Shown piece after piece: positions 1-12,507 of a DNA stretch of 64,000 nt (position 1 is the stretch's first letter; every line of letters begins with the position of its first letter). Below the pieces are notes generated by a model. That model was given only the letters and a program-made list of their open reading frames with translations, was not told where the DNA came from and did not search any database. The position numbers and the translations under genes were made by a program. Origin of the DNA: Micropterix aruncella (lineage: Eukaryota > Arthropoda > Insecta > Lepidoptera > Micropterigidae); the NCBI GenBank assembly GCA_944548615.1, contig OX155978.1:824484-888483 (forward strand). The letters are read 5' to 3'.

Positions 1-3000
1 TTTATACATTTGCTAATGTTATACAATTTTATACAAGTTTACCTTATTTTGATATTATTATATAGTCTTTAGTATAAACTTCTCTGCCAGAAATTAAGAT
101 CGAAGTATCTTCTTTCATTTCATTGTGCATTGGAGGTTTTATATTTTTATTTTGATTTAATGGCTCGTTGATAACTAACGCAGCCTAATAATGTCATATT
201 TTAAATGTTGGAAACGTCCGAAATTTTGAATTATTTCGAAACGTCATCCTCCATTTATGAGACGGCCTTTGCCGATGTGATCAAAGTGTTTTATTTCAGT
301 TTTTTCGCTTTAATTCGCCTCAATTGGAGGCATTTTGTGTTGCAAAAGGAAAAGCTCGATTTTTGAGATATATGGATGATGAGTGATCGTTCGTCGACGG
401 TAAAGGGACCCTTAAACTAACATGCACAATCGAAAGTCGTGCACATCCGTAAGTATATCTCATTCAAACATAAGCGTTTCCCAATCCAAGCTGGGATTTC
501 CTTCGCTGCTGTTCAAGTAGCTTTTACTAATTTTATTTTACTGCGAATCATCATCCTATGAACGGATTATTTACAAAACCTTATCAAATATAAAAATATT
601 ATACAGTTTTTCTACCATGTTTCTTTATACATTTGCTAATGTTATACAATTTTATACAAGTTTACCTTATTTTGATATTATTATATAGTCTTTAGTATAA
701 ACTTCTCTGCCAGAAATTAAGATCGAAGTATCTTCTTTCATTTCATTGTGCATTGGAGGTTTTATATTTTTATTTTGATTTAATGGCTCGTTGATAACTA
801 ACGCAGCCTAATAATGTCATATTTTAAATGTTGGAAACGTCCGAAATTTTGAATTATTTCGAAACGTCATCCTCCATTTATGAGACGGCCTTTGCCGATG
901 TGATCAAAGTGTTTTATTTCAGTTTTTTCGCTTTAATTCGCCTCAATTGGAGGCATTTTGTGTTGCAAAAGGAAAAGCTCGATTTTTGAGATATATGGAT
1001 GATGAGTGATCGTTCGTCGACGGTAAAGGGACCCTTAAACTAACATGCACAATCGAAAGTCGTGCACATCCGTAAGTATATCTCATTCAAACATAAGCGT
1101 TTCCCAATCCAAGCTGGGATTTCCTTCGCTGCTGTTCAAGTAGCTTTTACTAATTTTATTTTACTGCGAATCATCATCCTATGAACGGATTATTTACAAA
1201 ACCTTATCAAATATAAAAATATTATACAGTTTTTCTACCATGTTTCTTTATACATTTGCTAATGTTATACAATTTTATACAAGTTTACCTTATTTTGATA
1301 TTATTATATAGTCTTTAGTATAAACTTCTCTGCCAGAAATTAAGATCGAAGTATCTTCTTTCATTTCATTGTGCATTGGAGGTTTTATATTTTTATTTTG
1401 ATTTAATGGCTCGTTGATAACTAACGCAGCCTAATAATGTCATATTTTAAATGTTGGAAACGTCCGAAATTTTGAATTATTTCGAAACGTCATCCTCCAT
1501 TTATGAGACGGCCTTTGCCGATGTGATCAAAGTGTTTTATTTCAGTTTTTTCGCTTTAATTCGCCTCAATTGGAGGCATTTTGTGTTGCAAAAGGAAAAG
1601 CTCGATTTTTGAGATATATGGATGATGAGTGATCGTTCGTCGACGGTAAAGGGACCCTTAAACTAACATGCACAATCGAAAGTCGTGCACATCCGTAAGT
1701 ATATCTCATTCAAACATAAGCGTTTCCCAATCCAAGCTGGGATTTCCTTCGCTGCTGTTCAAGTAGCTTTTACTAATTTTATTTTACTGCGAATCATCAT
1801 CCTATGAACGGATTATTTACAAAACCTTATCAAATATAAAAATATTATACAGTTTTTCTACCATGTTTCTTTATACATTTGCTAATGTTATACAATTTTA
1901 TACAAGTTTACCTTATTTTGATATTATTATATAGTCTTTAGTATAAACTTCTCTGCCAGAAATTAAGATCGAAGTATCTTCTTTCATTTCATTGTGCATT
2001 GGAGGTTTTATATTTTTATTTTGATTTAATGGCTCGTTGATAACTAACGCAGCCTAATAATGTCATATTTTAAATGTTGGAAACGTCCGAAATTTTGAAT
2101 TATTTCGAAACGTCATCCTCCATTTATGAGACGGCCTTTGCCGATGTGATCAAAGTGTTTTATTTCAGTTTTTTCGCTTTAATTCGCCTCAATTGGAGGC
2201 ATTTTGTGTTGCAAAAGGAAAAGCTCGATTTTTGAGATATATGGATGATGAGTGATCGTTCGTCGACGGTAAAGGGACCCTTAAACTAACATGCACAATC
2301 GAAAGTCGTGCACATCCGTAAGTATATCTCATTCAAACATAAGCGTTTCCCAATCCAAGCTGGGATTTCCTTCGCTGCTGTTCAAGTAGCTTTTACTAAT
2401 TTTATTTTACTGCGAATCATCATCCTATGAACGGATTATTTACAAAACCTTATCAAATATAAAAATATTATACAGTTTTTCTACCATGTTTCTTTATACA
2501 TTTGCTAATGTTATACAATTTTATACAAGTTTACCTTATTTTGATATTATTATATAGTCTTTAGTATAAACTTCTCTGCCAGAAATTAAGATCGAAGTAT
2601 CTTCTTTCATTTCATTGTGCATTGGAGGTTTTATATTTTTATTTTGATTTAATGGCTCGTTGATAACTAACGCAGCCTAATAATGTCATATTTTAAATGT
2701 TGGAAACGTCCGAAATTTTGAATTATTTCGAAACGTCATCCTCCATTTATGAGACGGCCTTTGCCGATGTGATCAAAGTGTTTTATTTCAGTTTTTTCGC
2801 TTTAATTCGCCTCAATTGGAGGCATTTTGTGTTGCAAAAGGAAAAGCTCGATTTTTGAGATATATGGATGATGAGTGATCGTTCGTCGACGGTAAAGGGA
2901 CCCTTAAACTAACATGCACAATCGAAAGTCGTGCACATCCGTAAGTATATCTCATTCAAACATAAGCGTTTCCCAATCCAAGCTGGGATTTCCTTCGCTG

Positions 3001-4953
3001 CTGTTCAAGTAGCTTTTACTAATTTTATTTTACTGCGAATCATCATCCTATGAACGGATTATTTACAAAACCTTATCAAATATAAAAATATTATACAGTT
3101 TTTCTACCATGTTTCTTTATACATTTGCTAATGTTATACAATTTTATACAAGTTTACCTTATTTTGATATTATTATATAGTCTTTAGTATAAACTTCTCT
3201 GCCAGAAATTAAGATCGAAGTATCTTCTTTCATTTCATTGTGCATTGGAGGTTTTATATTTTTATTTTGATTTAATGGCTCGTTGATAACTAACGCAGCC
3301 TAATAATGTCATATTTTAAATGTTGGAAACGTCCGAAATTTTGAATTATTTCGAAACGTCATCCTCCATTTATGAGACGGCCTTTGCCGATGTGATCAAA
3401 GTGTTTTATTTCAGTTTTTTCGCTTTAATTCGCCTCAATTGGAGGCATTTTGTGTTGCAAAAGGAAAAGCTCGATTTTTGAGATATATGGATGATGAGTG
3501 ATCGTTCGTCGACGGTAAAGGGACCCTTAAACTAACATGCACAATCGAAAGTCGTGCACATCCGTAAGTATATCTCATTCAAACATAAGCGTTTCCCAAT
3601 CCAAGCTGGGATTTCCTTCGCTGCTGTTCAAGTAGCTTTTACTAATTTTATTTTACTGCGAATCATCATCCTATGAACGGATTATTTACAAAACCTTATC
3701 AAATATAAAAATATTATACAGTTTTTCTACCATGTTTCTTTATACATTTGCTAATGTTATACAATTTTATACAAGTTTACCTTATTTTGATATTATTATA
3801 TAGTCTTTAGTATAAACTTCTCTGCCAGAAATTAAGATCGAAGTATCTTCTTTCATTTCATTGTGCATTGGAGGTTTTATATTTTTATTTTGATTTAATG
3901 GCTCGTTGATAACTAACGCAGCCTAATAATGTCATATTTTAAATGTTGGAAACGTCCGAAATTTTGAATTATTTCGAAACGTCATCCTCCATTTATGAGA
4001 CGGCCTTTGCCGATGTGATCAAAGTGTTTTATTTCAGTTTTTTCGCTTTAATTCGCCTCAATTGGAGGCATTTTGTGTTGCAAAAGGAAAAGCTCGATTT
4101 TTGAGATATATGGATGATGAGTGATCGTTCGTCGACGGTAAAGGGACCCTTAAACTAACATGCACAATCGAAAGTCGTGCACATCCGTAAGTATATCTCA
4201 TTCAAACATAAGCGTTTCCCAATCCAAGCTGGGATTTCCTTCGCTGCTGTTCAAGTAGCTTTTACTAATTTTATTTTACTGCGAATCATCATCCTATGAA
4301 CGGATTATTTACAAAACCTTATCAAATATAAAAATATTATACAGTTTTTCTACCATGTTTCTTTATACATTTGCTAATGTTATACAATTTTATACAAGTT
4401 TACCTTATTTTGATATTATTATATAGTCTTTAGTATAAACTTCTCTGCCAGAAATTAAGATCGAAGTATCTTCTTTCATTTCATTGTGCATTGGAGGTTT
4501 TATATTTTTATTTTGATTTAATGGCTCGTTGATAACTAACGCAGCCTAATAATGTCATATTTTAAATGTTGGAAACGTCCGAAATTTTGAATTATTTCGA
4601 AACGTCATCCTCCATTTATGAGACGGCCTTTGCCGATGTGATCAAAGTGTTTTATTTCAGTTTTTTCGCTTTAATTCGCCTCAATTGGAGGCATTTTGTG
4701 TTGCAAAAGGAAAAGCTCGATTTTTGAGATATATGGATGATGAGTGATCGTTCGTCGACGGTAAAGGGACCCTTAAACTAACATGCACAATCGAAAGTCG
4801 TGCACATCCGTAAGTATATCTCATTCAAACATAAGCGTTTCCCAATCCAAGCTGGGATTTCCTTCGCTGCTGTTCAAGTAGCTTTTACTAATTTTATTTT
4901 ACTGCGAATCATCATCCTATGAACGGATTATTTACAAAACCTTATCAAATATA

Positions 4954-4960
<7 letters not shown>
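1..4960. repeat. 623-bp satellite, about 7.96 tandem copies
   Basis: The same sequence restarts at 1, 624, 1247, 1870, 2493, 3116, 3739 and 4362, an exact 623-bp step each time. I saw no base differences on reading, although I could not align the copies by machine. The unit is AT-rich with a more GC-balanced core. The array is cut by the left edge of the window and ends on the right at about 4960, where the last copy runs into an AT microsatellite about 25 bp before the unit would finish. Zero divergence implies very recent amplification or strong homogenisation; a collapsed or expanded assembly is another possibility. Confidence 0.97.
205..366 (+). other. 53-codon ORF repeated in every satellite unit
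   Basis: An ATG directly after an in-frame TAA opens 53 codons ending in TGA. It starts MLETSEILNYFETSSSIYET and ends with lysine-rich QKEKLDF, with a Phe-rich middle. Because the units are identical, the ORF recurs at 828, 1451, 2074, 2697, 3320, 3943 and 4566. I do not recognise the protein. Identical copies cannot show selection, so it may be a chance ORF or a captured exon fragment. Confidence 0.3.

Positions 4961-5009
<49 letters not shown>
4956..5009. repeat. (AT)n microsatellite at the satellite edge
   Basis: About 50 bp of uninterrupted AT dinucleotides joins the end of the satellite array to the flanking LINE fragment. It ends in TATATACATAT, which recurs beside the P450 break point at 5467-5477. 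Confidence 0.95.
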
Positions 5010-5014
<5 letters not shown>

Positions 5015-5466
5015 TATTTATCATAAATATATGTATAAATAAGAAATAAAAAATAAATACAAACGGAGCTGCCATGGCATTCACCGACAGGAGTCGGACC
5101 CATCATAATACTATTTTTTACACTTCTGGGGGGTGAGCAGTGGATTCCGGACTAACGACCGGCTGTGGTAGGTTTAGGACAGCTGTCTTGCCACATGTGA
5201 GCGTACACCTCACTACCCATTCACTCCCCCTTCGAAGCCATAAAATTTGAGTGAGTGCGCAAATCGCGGTTTTAGGTATTTTTTCTAGCAAAGAGTTGAT
5301 TATTTTTCTGGATAGGCCATGATCTTTAAAGAGGTGAAATAGAGATTTAGCTGGCAGGCCACGGGCGCCAACTTCCACCGCGTGAAGGTGAACAGTGAAG
5401 CCGTTCCCCGTTACGGCATTTGCGAGATCATGGTATTTATTTAATTTGTACTCGTGGTCTTTACTC
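5015..5466 (-). mobile_element. RLE-LINE 3' fragment next to the P450
   Basis: On the minus strand this encodes the conserved C-terminal block of the RLE-LINE family (KDHEYKLNKYHDLANAVT, then VEVGARGLPAKSLFHLFKD) and ends in the family 3' UTR, whose complement begins ACAAACGGAGCTGCCATGG. It is 5'-truncated. TATATACATAT at 5004-5014 and 5467-5477 is a plausible 11-bp target duplication, although it is low in complexity. The family is represented most fully at 37187-38465. Confidence 0.85.
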
Positions 5467-5478
5467 TATATACATATA

Positions 5479-6861
5479 CAGTTTCCGAAATGTCATACCT
5501 ATGCATATTCGAGGGCCTTCGCCGAATGGCAAATAAACGTATTGATGTCTGTTTGCAATCGCTTCCGGAGTGAACCTCTCCGGTATAAATTTCTCTGGCT
5601 CGGGGTAGTACTGTTCGTCGTGATGTATGGCGTACACCGGGACTAGCAACTGTAAACCTTTGTCCAAAGGAACGTTAGTGCCGCTGATTGAACTGGCGTT
5701 AGTGCATTCTCTATTTAACACGGGGTTAACGGGGTATTTCCGTAGCGTCTCGTCCACCACCATTCTTAAATATTTCATTTCCTTCAGCATTTCATACGTT
5801 ACTTTACCGCCCTGTTTCGCTAATACTGAGTCGATCTCTTTTATCAACCGCTCCTGTACACCTGGATTCTTTACTAATTCGTAGAGCGCGAAGCTCATCG
5901 TCGTCGACGACGATTCGAACCCGGCCAGGAAGAAAACGAAAGCTTGAGCGGTTAAAAGTCCATCCGTCATAACTAAGTCGTCGGCTTTTTCCATTTTTAC
6001 AGAGCCCTTCGATCTCAGTTCAATGAGGAGATCCATAAAGTCGTTCCTCTGAGTCGGTTTATAGTCTCTGCTCTGCATCACAGATCTCACTAGATTAAGA
6101 AAGAAGTTTTCCATTTCAAGACTAAAAAACCTAGGCTTGAAATGTCTTACGATAATCGACGGTAAAAATGAAAACACCAAACGCATTGCCATTGCTGCTT
6201 TCGAAGAACTGAGAGCTTTTCGTCCCATCGCTCTAAAAGGCGAGTCTTCGTCCTGCATAGAGTTCATTTTGATTCCAAACGCGCAGGAGCCGATGATATC
6301 GGTCGTGAACCTGGCCATCGTTTCCTTGATTTCCGGGTGTATTCCTTTCGATACAATATCATCCAGATATCGCTGAAACTGTTCACCGCATTCCACTATC
6401 AAAGGAAACATATTTCTCATTTTTCCAGATGTAAAAGTCGGTGTCAATTTCTGCCTTAGAAGCCGCCATTCCTCCCCGTTTGCTAAAAACAACTGCTTAT
6501 TAAGCGGCTGGTTCTCTGTCGGAACTTTAAATCCGCGATCTTGAAAATGATTAAAATCTTTCACTACTAAGTTCTTTATTAAATCGGGGTCGCGCACTAG
6601 TAACGCGGGGACTTTTGCGTTAAATATTCCGACTAATTTCTCGTTTGAATAACGTTTATATATTTCTTGATGTAATAGTGCCTGGTTATACTTAAGCAAG
6701 AAACGTTTTCCCGTTGTTCCTATTAGCGGATACGGATTATCCCCTGCTACCTTACGCTTCGTCCAGTAGTCGAAAGTTCTCGTCGAAGACCAGTAAACAT
6801 AGAAGCATAACGCACCCGCACCGATGAATAACGCACAATCGTAAATGCTTATATTCCACAT
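5479..6861 (-). CDS. Cytochrome P450, CYP6-like (CYP3 clan), 3' end missing
   Basis: The product would be an ER-anchored haem monooxygenase of the kind that oxidises plant toxins and insecticides. The ORF gives 466 codons, about 460 of them P450. It has an N-terminal hydrophobic anchor (residues about 8-25), then DYWTKRKVAGDNPYPLIG. The C-helix WRLLR lies at about 132, the I-helix AGFESS at about 314, ExxR as ETLR at 371-374, PERF near 428, and the haem loop FGEGPRICIG has its cysteine at about 453. There are no internal stops. The reading continues GMTFRKL, as expected just after the cysteine, then becomes TATATGTATATAG. About 40-50 C-terminal residues are therefore missing, replaced by AT microsatellite plus satellite and, later, a LINE fragment. 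The start ATG at 6861 begins a good anchor. The family assignment is from motif style only, so I give no symbol. As it stands the copy is probably non-functional. Confidence 0.9.
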
Positions 6862-6895
6862 CGTGAATGGAGCGGCGATACCCTCTGACTGTCAC

Positions 6896-6945
6896 ACTGA
6901 AGCAAATACTACAAGAGATACTCAAGCAGTAACACAGTATATTAC
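6896..6945 (-). promoter_or_regulatory. Possible core promoter of the P450
   Basis: Reading the minus strand, an arthropod initiator-like TCAGTGTG begins at 6900, 39 bp upstream of the ATG. A TATA-like TAATATAC lies about 36-43 bp further upstream. Spacing and motifs fit an insect promoter, but both motifs are short. Confidence 0.3.
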
Positions 6946-7143
6946 ATTAATGAGCCATATGATGTTTGCACGTCTTTATCTATTTGCAAACTAACCCACT
7001 GACATAGTAAAAAGAGAATAGTAGGTCATCATACTAGAGGCCAGCCCGCCCCAGATAGCTAAGTTTCACATGTGTGTTTGCGTAACTAGAAAAAATGGGC
7101 CCCAGTGCAAAATTGAACAAAAGCCTCCTTACCTACTATTCAT

Positions 7144-8137
7144 CAGGGCCGGATCTAGGGGGGGGGGGGCAGGAGGGGGCACTTGCCCCGGGCGGCGAAA
7201 ACTGGGGGCGGCCATCGTACGTCGTACATCGCGTGTAACAAACTCAGTACAGGTTAAGAACCTTTGCAAAAAATCCATTTAAAAATAGAACGCGCTTCTA
7301 TATTATCTTAATCGTTTTACGAGATAATGTTATAATGTTCTATATTAGAAATTTTAATGCGATCATTTTTCAGTTATTCTTTTAATGCTCCGTATAGTGG
7401 TTTACAAGTTATAGTCGTTTTTCTCAAGGTCGTTGACTCGCGTCGATTTTACGCGCGAAAATGTCGCGGGCAAAAGTGACCGCTGAATTTTTACTTCGCG
7501 AGCGGAGGGGCATCAATCCTAGACTTAAAAGCGCGAGGAAACTGAATTCAGATTTTGCATTTTTGACTGGCGAATCAATAATGCAAATGAGCACAAATGA
7601 TTTAAACTAATATGGACTCAATTTGGCTCTTAATTAAGACATGGACTTGAATTCAGCGGAACTTATTTCCGAACTTGAAGTATTTAAAGAACACGGACCA
7701 CTCTTACATTAACATATTTCTGGATTGCAACCGTTTTCTTTATCTTATATGTAAAAATGATTTACAGGATGCATTTCCTAACTTGAGCATAGCTCTTATA
7801 ATATATGCAACCCTACCATACCTACAACTTCTGCTTCATGTGAAAGAAGCTTCAGTAAAATGAAGCTCATCAAAAACTATGTACTTTCCACAATGTCCCA
7901 AAGCGCTTGTCGGGATTGGTAAGAGCGAAATGGCCAACAATCTGAATTATGATATGTTAATTAACGATTTCGTTGAAATAAAGTCGAGGAAAATAAACCT
8001 TTAGAATCAATTATAATTTTACTACTATAATAAAAAAAATTCTAAAAGTCAGTGAATTTTATTTGCTCCAAAATTTTCCTAGAGGGCGGCAAATTCGCAC
8101 TCTGCACCGCCTCTTTAATAATGTTGATCCGGGCCTG
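7144..8137 (+). mobile_element. hAT transposon, 994 bp, with 8-bp target duplication
   Basis: The element starts CAGGGCCGGATC and ends GATCCGGGCCTG, an 11-of-12 inverted match. The flanking octamer CTATTCAT is perfect on both sides (7136-7143 and 8138-8145), as expected for hAT insertion. The left end carries a run of G and a block typical of these elements (CTTGCCCCGGGCGGCG). The interior is mostly decayed. Confidence 0.93.
7675..7960 (+). pseudogene. hAT transposase C-terminal dimerisation domain, decayed
   Basis: The frame reads LQDAFPNLSIALIIYATLP, close to the conserved start of the hAT C-terminal dimerisation region found in ZMYM-type transposases. Frameshifts follow where the usual Glu-Arg-Ser-Phe-Ser block should be: fragments of it are visible as KEASVK and, in another frame, around SSSKTMYF. 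It lies inside the 7144-8137 element in the same orientation. It cannot make a functional protein. Confidence 0.75.
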
Positions 8138-8289
8138 CTATTCATTATGGCCTATAGGATGTAATTACTGTATACCTAGCTAAATTACATATTTATATTG
8201 TAGATACATTATAAATCGGAGTTTTTTTTGGGGTTCAACAAGTTCTTACCCAATTAAATTCTTGTAATTTCGCCGAACCCGTCATAAAA

Positions 8290-8905
8290 TGGTTTTGGTC
8301 ATTTTTGAATAACCACAGTCAGTGTGTTAAATATAAAGACAAGCTCTCTAATTTTCTACCACAAGTCGCCGGCGTTCCTCAAGGTAATGTCTTATCCCCG
8401 CTTCTTTTCTCACTATTTATTAACTCAATATCTAACGTCATTAATGCAAAATATCATCTCTATGCCGACGATGTCCACTGTCCCCACTGTCGCCCGGAAG
8501 ACATTGACGCGGCTATAGCTTCTGTTAACGCTGATCTTGCGATGATATCTGACTGGTCGAAATCCCATGGCTTGCTCTTAAATCCACACAAGACTCAAGC
8601 TATCATAATCGGAAGCAGCTATTTCACCTCGAGGATCGACATGAACTCTTTACCAAGGATTGGTATAGGTGCGGATTAGGTCCCAATCAGCTCACAGGTT
8701 AAAAATCTTGGTGTATACCACGATCAAAATCTTTCGTGGCAGCCACACATCGAGGAGATGAGACGTAAACTCTTTGGTCGCTTTCATGCAATAAAGAAAC
8801 TCAAGAATTTTCTACCCGACGAAAGCAAAATCACAATCTGCCAATCTATTCTCCTCCCTCTCCTTGTTTATTCAGATGTTGCCTTTCTCGACATCAAGGA
8901 AGATC
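8290..8905 (+). pseudogene. LINE reverse transcriptase fragment (CR1/Jockey-like)
   Basis: Frames joined across a stop at about 8679 give the RT motifs GVPQGNVLSPLLFSLFIN, then YHLYADDV (the catalytic YADD box), NLGVYHDQNLSWQPHIEEM and LLPLLVYSDVAFLDI. This is the palm-to-thumb part of a non-LTR RT. It lacks endonuclease and 3' parts and is interrupted by a premature stop, so it is dead. Confidence 0.85.
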
Positions 8906-9389
8906 TAGCCACAGGTATGTACGCAATTAGTAATACACAGACAGCAATGATTGCCAACAATTCTTTTAGTAATAAAGTCATTACTCTTCATCATGGTGAA
9001 ATGATAAGGTATATTAATTTAATCATTCACATAAGCTGCCTACTCACACTAGTTTGTCTATACATAGTCAGGTTGACTGTAAGATATTACTGTTTAGTGA
9101 TAAGTATGCATTTTGTAAATATCGAAGAAGAGTGAATACATTGTACATGCATAAATGCCCAATTACTAATAACTAAAAACTAATAAATAAAATGAATGAA
9201 TGTATAAGAAATATAATATGGGTGCCTTGAGCCGAGGCTCAATGCACCCAAATCACAAAGGCTCGAGGCAACCCAACCTGTAAGTTTTTGTTGCAATCAC
9301 TTTCTTACCTAAAAATCTGTAGAAAATTTATCCATATTAATCAGCTGAATTATACGGTATTAAGTGACTTACCTTGTTTACTCTCTATC
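8906..9389. other. No gene seen; small hairpin
   Basis: This is AT-rich sequence without a recognisable gene. At 9219-9251 GGGTGCCTTGAGCC and GGCTCAATGCACCC pair with one mismatch to form a short hairpin. Confidence 0.5.
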
Positions 9390-9791
9390 TCACTTTACTC
9401 TCTATCTCGGAAGATGGTCCTTATCGTAGAATTAACTGTTCCATGGGAATCAAATATCCCAAAAGACCACGAGTACAAATTAAATAAATACCATGACCTC
9501 GCAAATGCCGTCACCCGGAACGGCTTCACTGTTCACCTTCACGCGGTGGAAGTAGGCGCTCGTGGCCTGCCAGCTAAATCTTTGTTTCACCTTTTTAAAG
9601 ATCTTGGTCTCTCCAGGAAAATAATCAACTCCTTTCTGGAAAAATTATCTAAAACCGCGATTTCTGCATCTCAAATTCTATGGCTTCGAGGGGGGAGTGA
9701 ATCACATGTGGCAAGGCAGCTGTCCTAAACCTACCACTGCCGGCCGTTAGTCCGAAATCCACCTTTCACCTCCCAGAAGTGTAATATAGAC
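9390..9791 (+). mobile_element. RLE-LINE 3' fragment, split by another LINE
   Basis: It encodes SLSRKMVLIVELTVPWESN through VEVGARGLPAKSLFHLFKD and SQILWLRGG, the C-terminal block of the family. The 3' UTR breaks after CCCAGAAGTGTAATAT at 9791 and resumes at about 12508 with ATGGGCCCGA. A Jockey-type LINE sits between. Confidence 0.88.
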
Positions 9792-9905
9792 TTCCCTACG
9801 CGAACGACAGCTAGCAGCAGTAAATGCATAGATAATATATTTACTAACTCTGATAAATTTTCCGTTCAGCCAGTCAGCTGCGGACTATCGGATCATGGCG
9901 GACAA

Positions 9906-12135
9906 ATGATTGCCATTAAGTATAGCAATGTAGTCAAGAAACTGGCACAGAATGTTAGCAGAAGAAAAGTAACGGCAAAAAACCTTAATATTTTCCAGAC
10001 AGCCTTGACAGAAAATGATTTTATCGCTTCCACGAATGATCCTGATCATCTGTATGGTGAGTTCTTCAGATGGTATCTCGCTGCATTGGATGGCTCAATT
10101 CCCGTGAGGCAATCGAGTCAGAAACTTTCAAAAACTTTTAATGACTGGGCAACACCGGGAATCAAGATATCCAGACAGCGGATGCTGCATCTGAATGAAA
10201 TACAGAAAAATAGTAATGATACCATAGTTCTCGAATACATCAAAGCATACAAAAAGACATACAAAAAAGTAGTATGGTTTGCTAAGCAGAAATATTTAAA
10301 ATATACTATAGATAATTCAGATAATAAAATCAAGGCTGCCTGGAATATCATTAAAAAAGAATGTACACGGAACCAAACGGGTAATAATTGCATACGCCTC
10401 AACGTCAATGGCAGTAGTATAGATGATGCGACAACGGTTGCAGAACTTTTTAATGACTATTTCAGCTCTATACCCTTAAATACCAGCTGCCAGAATAAGG
10501 GAAATCACTCAGCTTTAGGCCTGCTTGAGGACTATCGTAATAAAAATCCAAATTCATTGTTATTCTCCCCCACCAATTCCTCCGAAATAATTAAAGTTGC
10601 TAAATCACTTAAAATGAAAAATTCAACAGACCTATGGAATATATCCACCAAAATCCTAAAGAGTTCTGTAACCGTAATCTCGCACAATCTATCTTTTATA
10701 TTTAATCGATGCATGGAACATGGATTCTTTCCCACCGAAATGAAGATGGCCAAAGTAGTGCCGATATTTAAAAAAGGTTGCCCTGAAAACAGACCCATAT
10801 CGCTTTTACCAGTTTTCAGCAAAATTTTTGAAAAATTACTTCTTATCCGACTTGTTAATTTCTTTGTTGAAAACCAAATCCTGTCTAAAAAACAATTTGG
10901 ATTTCAAAAAAATCTCTCTACGCAAGATGCAATCGCCAGTCTAATTAAAAAAACACTACTTGGCCTAGACAATATGAAAAAAACCGTAGGCATTTTCTGT
11001 GACCTCTCTAAGGCTTTTGATTGCGTAGACCACTCAATTCTACTTGAAAAATTGGAATATTATGGCATTAGGAATAAGGAACTGCAACTCATGGAATCTT
11101 ATTTGCAAGAACCCACTCAGATTACGCAAGTCGATAATAGCAAGAGCGCGCCACAGAATATCCGCAAAGGTGTTCCTCAAGGATCGATACTTGGACCATT
11201 TCTCTTCCTCGTCTATATTAATGACATCCCAGAGTGCCTGAAATCCGTGGATGATGAAATCATTTTATTCGCCGATGATACTTCACTTCTTTTTAGCGAT
11301 AAAAGTAAAGACACTTTGGCCCAAAGAATAAAAGAAACAATAGACAGGCTTAGTATATGGTTCCAAGTTAATAAATTGTCACTTAACGTAAATAAATCAA
11401 AATCAATATGCTTCTCTTTGCGGCCGTCTGATTATAACGAAATAGACGTATACTTTGGGTCAGACCAGCTAGAAAATGTCTCCTCCACGAAATTTCTCGG
11501 ATTAGAAATCGATCAAAAATTACAATGGTCTGATCACTTAAATGATCTCAGTAAAAAATTATGCAGTGCCATATTCGCCATTAGAAAGATAAGAAGTTTA
11601 TGCGGTTTTGAAGCAGCTAAAGCCGTTTATTTTGCATATTTCCACTCCATAATAACGTATGGCCTACTGTTTTGGGGAATGGCACCAAACCCAAAAAGAA
11701 TTTTTCTCCTCCAGAAAAGAGCGGTACGCAGTTTATATAGAGTCTCACCAAGAAGTTCTTGTAAGCCGCTATTTGTAAAATCAGGAATAATGACTATTTT
11801 CTTCTTACATCTACCAAAATATTATGTACGCTTGTAGACATCTAACAGAAGCTCCGGTGAATAGTGATTTTCATCATCACGATACGAGGAATAAATCCAA
11901 TCTCCACATAAACCGACAGCGACTTAGCAAAGTGCGAAACAGTTTTATTCACCAAAATTTGTCCTTCTATAATAAGATTCCAGAGCAAATGAAAAGCCTT
12001 GGAGAGGACCAATTTAAAAAGATAATTATCTTTCTTACCAAATTATGTATAATTATACATAATTTGGTAAGAAACCCAATTTATGGTATAAGGGAGTTTG
12101 AAAATTCTGAGTTTATTTTCCATGTTGATGATTAA
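9906..12135 (+). pseudogene. Reverse transcriptase ORF of the nested LINE, frameshifted
   Basis: A 643-codon frame (9906-11837) overlaps a second 103-codon frame (11824-12135) that carries the expected C-terminal tail, so a single frameshift splits the protein. The FADD catalytic box is intact. The C-terminal frame runs straight through a perfect 44-bp palindrome, which is foreign to this position in related LINEs. Confidence 0.85.
12031..12074. repeat. Perfect 44-bp palindrome
   Basis: Two 22-bp arms meet with no spacer at 12052/12053 and are exact reverse complements. It lies in the C-terminal coding part of the LINE. Confidence 0.95.
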
Positions 12136-12507
12136 TGAAATGCGTAAAGTTTTAAACATAATGGTATTATGATAGCTGACATTCTAATTTTCATATAATT
12201 CAATTCATTTTTAAAAAAAATACGAAGGCATATTGCTGGATTGGCAATAAAATATATATTTTTTGATTATTCTACATAGAATTTGCATTTCTATTTTAAT
12301 ATATTATTCTCCCTGACTCATCACATTAGCATATTTTGATTATTTGTATGTAGGTAATATTGAATATAATATTACAGCCATGACAACTATCACGATAGTT
12401 ATGTTTATAATAATGACATTTTTAGCATTTAATTTTGTGACGCATCCAAGTGTAGGAATGCCTATCTACCTACTGGAGTAGTTGATTGTATTGTATTGTA
12501 TTGTAAT

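Larger units (their letters stand above)
9792..12507 (+). mobile_element. Jockey/CR1-type LINE, 5'-truncated, nested in RLE-LINE
   Basis: The element begins within the end of the endonuclease domain (CIDNIFTN ... LSDHGGQM just upstream of 9906). RT motifs follow in the 9906-11837 frame: RPISLLPVFSKIFEKLL, FCDLSKAFDCVDHSILLEKL, RKGVPQGSILGPFLF and LFADDTSLLF. The C-terminus (HNTRNKSN-like, from 11824) lies in another frame, so a frameshift near 11800 breaks the polyprotein. The 3' end is a TTGTA repeat (12483-12507). There is no RNase H, which fits Jockey or CR1 clades. TGTAATA occurs at both borders as a possible short target duplication, but it overlaps the tail repeat. Confidence 0.9.

Noticed and set aside
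1..4960. CRISPR-like array
   Set aside because: The repeat is continuous 623-bp satellite with no spacers, in a eukaryotic setting.
5494..5499. Splice donor (ATAG|GTATGA) at the end of the P450 frame
   Set aside because: The reading continues GMTFRK, which fits P450s after the cysteine, and no acceptor or last exon is seen downstream.
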